NCBI GenBank assembly: GCA_002746115.1 | Contig: NVXL01000217.1 | Coordinates: forward strand, 1-34,135 | Source: Alteromonadaceae bacterium | GTDB taxonomy: Bacteria > Pseudomonadota > Gammaproteobacteria > Pseudomonadales > Cellvibrionaceae | Length of the DNA: 34,135 bases | Reading direction: 5' to 3' | Shown here: positions 32,600 to 34,135 of the stretch, piece by piece | Layout of the letters: every line of letters begins with the position of its first letter | Numbering within the stretch: the stretch's first letter is position 1 | The notes under the pieces: model-generated | Database searches by the model: none | What the model saw: the letters and a program-made list of their open reading frames with translations, nothing else | What the model was told of the DNA's origin: nothing | Program-made: the position numbers and the translations under genes

Positions 32600-32628
32600 G
32601 GTAAGACCCCTTTTGAGGAGGTCTTACC
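32600..32628. terminator. Strong hairpin after the LysM-GH19 gene
   Basis: Arms GGTAAGACC and GGTCTTACC pair perfectly over 9 bases, with an inner CC/GG. It lies 32-60 bases downstream of the minus-strand GH19 gene, where a terminator is expected, and 62 bases upstream of the following minus-strand gene. No T-tract follows on the minus strand, so the terminator label is tentative. ACCAGCAAAA is repeated just beside it (32626-32645). Confidence 0.45.
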
Positions 32629-32659
32629 AGCAAAACCAGCAAAAAGTAATTCAGTCGAA

Positions 32660-33484
32660 TTAACCCCCTAATATCCCTTTAAATCTCGCAAGCTTCTCTT
32701 CACGATCTCCAAGGCCGTTATAACCGCCGTTAATTTTCTTAGTAATCTTTTTAACGTCGTCTTCATCGGCTAAAGCGTTGAGTTTATTACTATCCCAATA
32801 CCAACCCGCTACTGCGACGCATAATTCAGGATCCTCTGCGACACGTACTGGCTCGCCTACCGCGTCGGCGCCGTAGGCGTCACTAAAGCTTTGGTAATTG
32901 TTTTTACCGGTTAACTGCATTAAACCTCGACCACGATAGGCCCAACCGTCACCGCTGTCTTCATCGCCGTTACCCATACGGTTAGCGTATACACGGTTGG
33001 CAATTTTTTCTGGCTGACGGGCGTACTCTTCGGCAATCTCGTCGTCTTTAAAGTACTTGCCAAATACACCGCGTAAGGCTTTGGCGCTGTAGTTTAAATT
33101 CTCGCTAACGGCGCGAAAGCTATTACTCTCATGGCAGACTTGTGCCAAGAAGTTGGCCATGCGTAAGCTGGTGTTGATCTCATATTTTGCGCAACAGTCA
33201 TTGAGAGCGCCTAGGTATGTATCGACGCGTTCGTCACTGCCAGAGCCTAAAATTTGACCGAGTTGTTCGGCGCTTAATGTACCGGTACTCGCGCCACTTG
33301 CAGCTGCGGTGCCGCCAGCGCTGTCATCGTCTCCTGGAATGGTTAGCACGGTGCCAACGGAAACGTTGTTCACGTTTTCAATGTTATTCGCTTCTGCAAT
33401 CTTGGTATACAGTGCGGCGTTGCCTAAGGTCGCTTTAGCGATACTACCAAGTGTGTCGCCGGGTTGTACGGTATATTCTGTCAT
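32660..33484 (-). CDS. LysM / glycoside hydrolase family 19 muralytic enzyme
   Basis: 274 residues. A LysM peptidoglycan-binding domain (YTVQPGDTLGSIAKATLGN to LTIPGD, 4-51), an Ala/Gly/Ser linker (52-68) and a GH19 lysozyme/chitinase-like domain. HES at 118-120 gives the catalytic E119; E128, nine residues on, matches the spacing of the two catalytic glutamates in phage GH19 endolysins. YRGRGLMQLTGKNNY (183-197) and AGWYWDSNKLN are also characteristic. There is no signal peptide, so it must reach the wall by lysis, a holin or a dedicated secretion system; phage endolysin cargo and a type VI-type effector are both possible. GGAGG lies 4 bases before the ATG. Confidence 0.88.
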   Translation of the reverse strand: MTEYTVQPGDTLGSIAKATLGNAALYTKIAEANNIENVNNVSVGTVLTIPGDDDSAGGTAAASGASTGTLSAEQLGQILGSGSDERVDTYLGALNDCCAKYEINTSLRMANFLAQVCHESNSFRAVSENLNYSAKALRGVFGKYFKDDEIAEEYARQPEKIANRVYANRMGNGDEDSGDGWAYRGRGLMQLTGKNNYQSFSDAYGADAVGEPVRVAEDPELCVAVAGWYWDSNKLNALADEDDVKKITKKINGGYNGLGDREEKLARFKGILGG

Positions 33485-33918
33485 ACGTCCTCCAAGTGGT
33501 TCACATTAGGTTACTGCATGTTGAGAATAAGTATGAGCGACGCTTGGGGATTAAACCAGCTAGCGTCTGTGATTTTTTTATAACCAAAATGGTCAATTGA
33601 TTAAAAGCCCTTAACCCCCTTGGTTTAAGTGGGTATTTGTTGGCAATTAAGGGGGGTATTAGGCGTATGTAATTTAATGTTTTTAGCGGTTATGTGGAGC
33701 CGCACACGTTTTTTATGTCGGCTAAATCACAGATGCGCGAGCTTCCCGTCGAATTGCTTACAAAGCACCCACATTTAACATATGATCATTATTCGGTGAG
33801 ACTAGGGCAGCAACGGAGAAAGCCTCAGCTCGGTTATTAAGTTACTAACCCCTCCCTTAGTTAGGCCTTTAATTTTGTTCTGTAGGCGGCTAAGTTAAAT
33901 AATAATTTGGACTATGGA
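33485..33918. other. Intergenic region between GH19 and methyltransferase genes
   Basis: About 430 bases between divergent genes. It holds short runs of C and G (CTTAACCCCCTTGG, TTAAGGGGGG) that nearly complement each other, and a 41-codon frame at 33715-33840 with no ribosome site that I do not call. Promoters for both flanking genes must lie here, but none is clear. Confidence 0.4.
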
Positions 33919-34135
33919 ATGATCGCATATCAAAGTTGCCAGGCCTATGAGGCTTATATCCTTGGCTCTCAAGATGAAGAGTATCGTCGCCTCATATTGC
34001 AAGCACGTTACACCAATCGCTTAACCGAGTCGCTATTCGCACGCGCTGGTTTAAGTTCCGGTATGCGTGTATTGGACATTGGCTGTGGCGCTGGTGACGT
34101 TAGCATGTTGGCTGCGGATGCCGTTGGCTCGCACG
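33919..34135 (+). CDS. Class I SAM-dependent methyltransferase, 5' part
   Basis: Starts at ATG 33919 and runs off the window after 72 codons. The visible part ends with VLDIGCGAGDVSMLAADAVG, the glycine-rich SAM-binding motif I, preceded by a helical N-terminal segment (AYILGSQDEEYRRLILQARY). This is the usual layout of small-molecule methyltransferases of the UbiE/Methyltransf_11 type. An ATG at 33914 is followed at once by a stop. Substrate cannot be judged. Confidence 0.8.
   Translation, partial: MIAYQSCQAYEAYILGSQDEEYRRLILQARYTNRLTESLFARAGLSSGMRVLDIGCGAGDVSMLAADAVGSH

Noticed and set aside
33715-33840. 41-codon plus-strand open frame (starts MSAKSQMRELPVELL)
   Set aside because: Looks somewhat protein-like but has no ribosome site and no recognised family; too short to support.

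Overview
The window reads as chromosomal DNA of a free-living, motile Gram-negative gammaproteobacterium. The best guess is a marine, polysaccharide-using member of the Cellvibrionales or a neighbour of Pseudomonadales. Reasons: a hisI-hisE-tatA-tatB-tatC block, a divergent finR-like/fpr pair, a PomA/PomB-type (sodium-type) flagellar stator beside xseB-ispA, several outer-membrane beta-barrels, a SapC-family protein, and a secreted protein with a family 2 carbohydrate-binding module. The taxonomic call is inference; no rRNA or tRNA gene was seen.

Layout. 1-3600 looks accessory: a possible gene tail, a frameshifted gene remnant, the CBM2 protein (minus strand), a 550-base stretch without a convincing gene that ends in three small inverted repeats, and then a tightly coupled ATPase / small-protein pair that resembles a defence or toxin module. 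3584-5490 holds a PhhB-like pterin dehydratase and the AMPylator SelO. 5500-8700 (minus strand) holds an unrecognised protein, OmpW and a membrane-anchored AraC regulator, with two large near-perfect palindromes between them. 8718-10529 is the LysR regulator / ferredoxin-NADP reductase pair with a symmetrical LysR-type site in the shared promoter region. 10749-11498 is SapC, followed by a strong hairpin.

11655-15191 is a compact four-gene operon: MipA/OmpV barrel, DUF3019 periplasmic protein, OmpR-type response regulator and RstB-like histidine kinase. It converges by 4 bases on a prolyl aminopeptidase. 16285-20837 (minus strand) holds a lipoprotein with a V-[VI]-E repeat, tatCBA, hisE, hisI, ispA and xseB. 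Divergently, pomA-pomB and a PilZ protein follow an exact sigma-28 -10 box. 24006-26703 pairs a sugar-type periplasmic binding protein with an outer-membrane porin-like barrel and no transporter genes. Then come cobO, a MAPEG protein, a membrane-anchored retropepsin-like protease, a small barrel protein, a LysR regulator, an AAA-ATPase-like/PD-(D/E)XK protein, a LysM-GH19 muralytic enzyme and the start of a methyltransferase cut by the window edge.

How the parts work together: the strongest functional groups are redox homeostasis (finR/fpr), envelope sensing (mipA-DUF3019-two-component), protein export (tatABC), and motility under c-di-GMP influence (pomAB-PilZ). The likeliest undescribed system is the ATPase/171-residue-protein pair at 1893-3580. 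The orphan binding-protein/porin pair and the DUF3019 signalling operon are the next most interesting.
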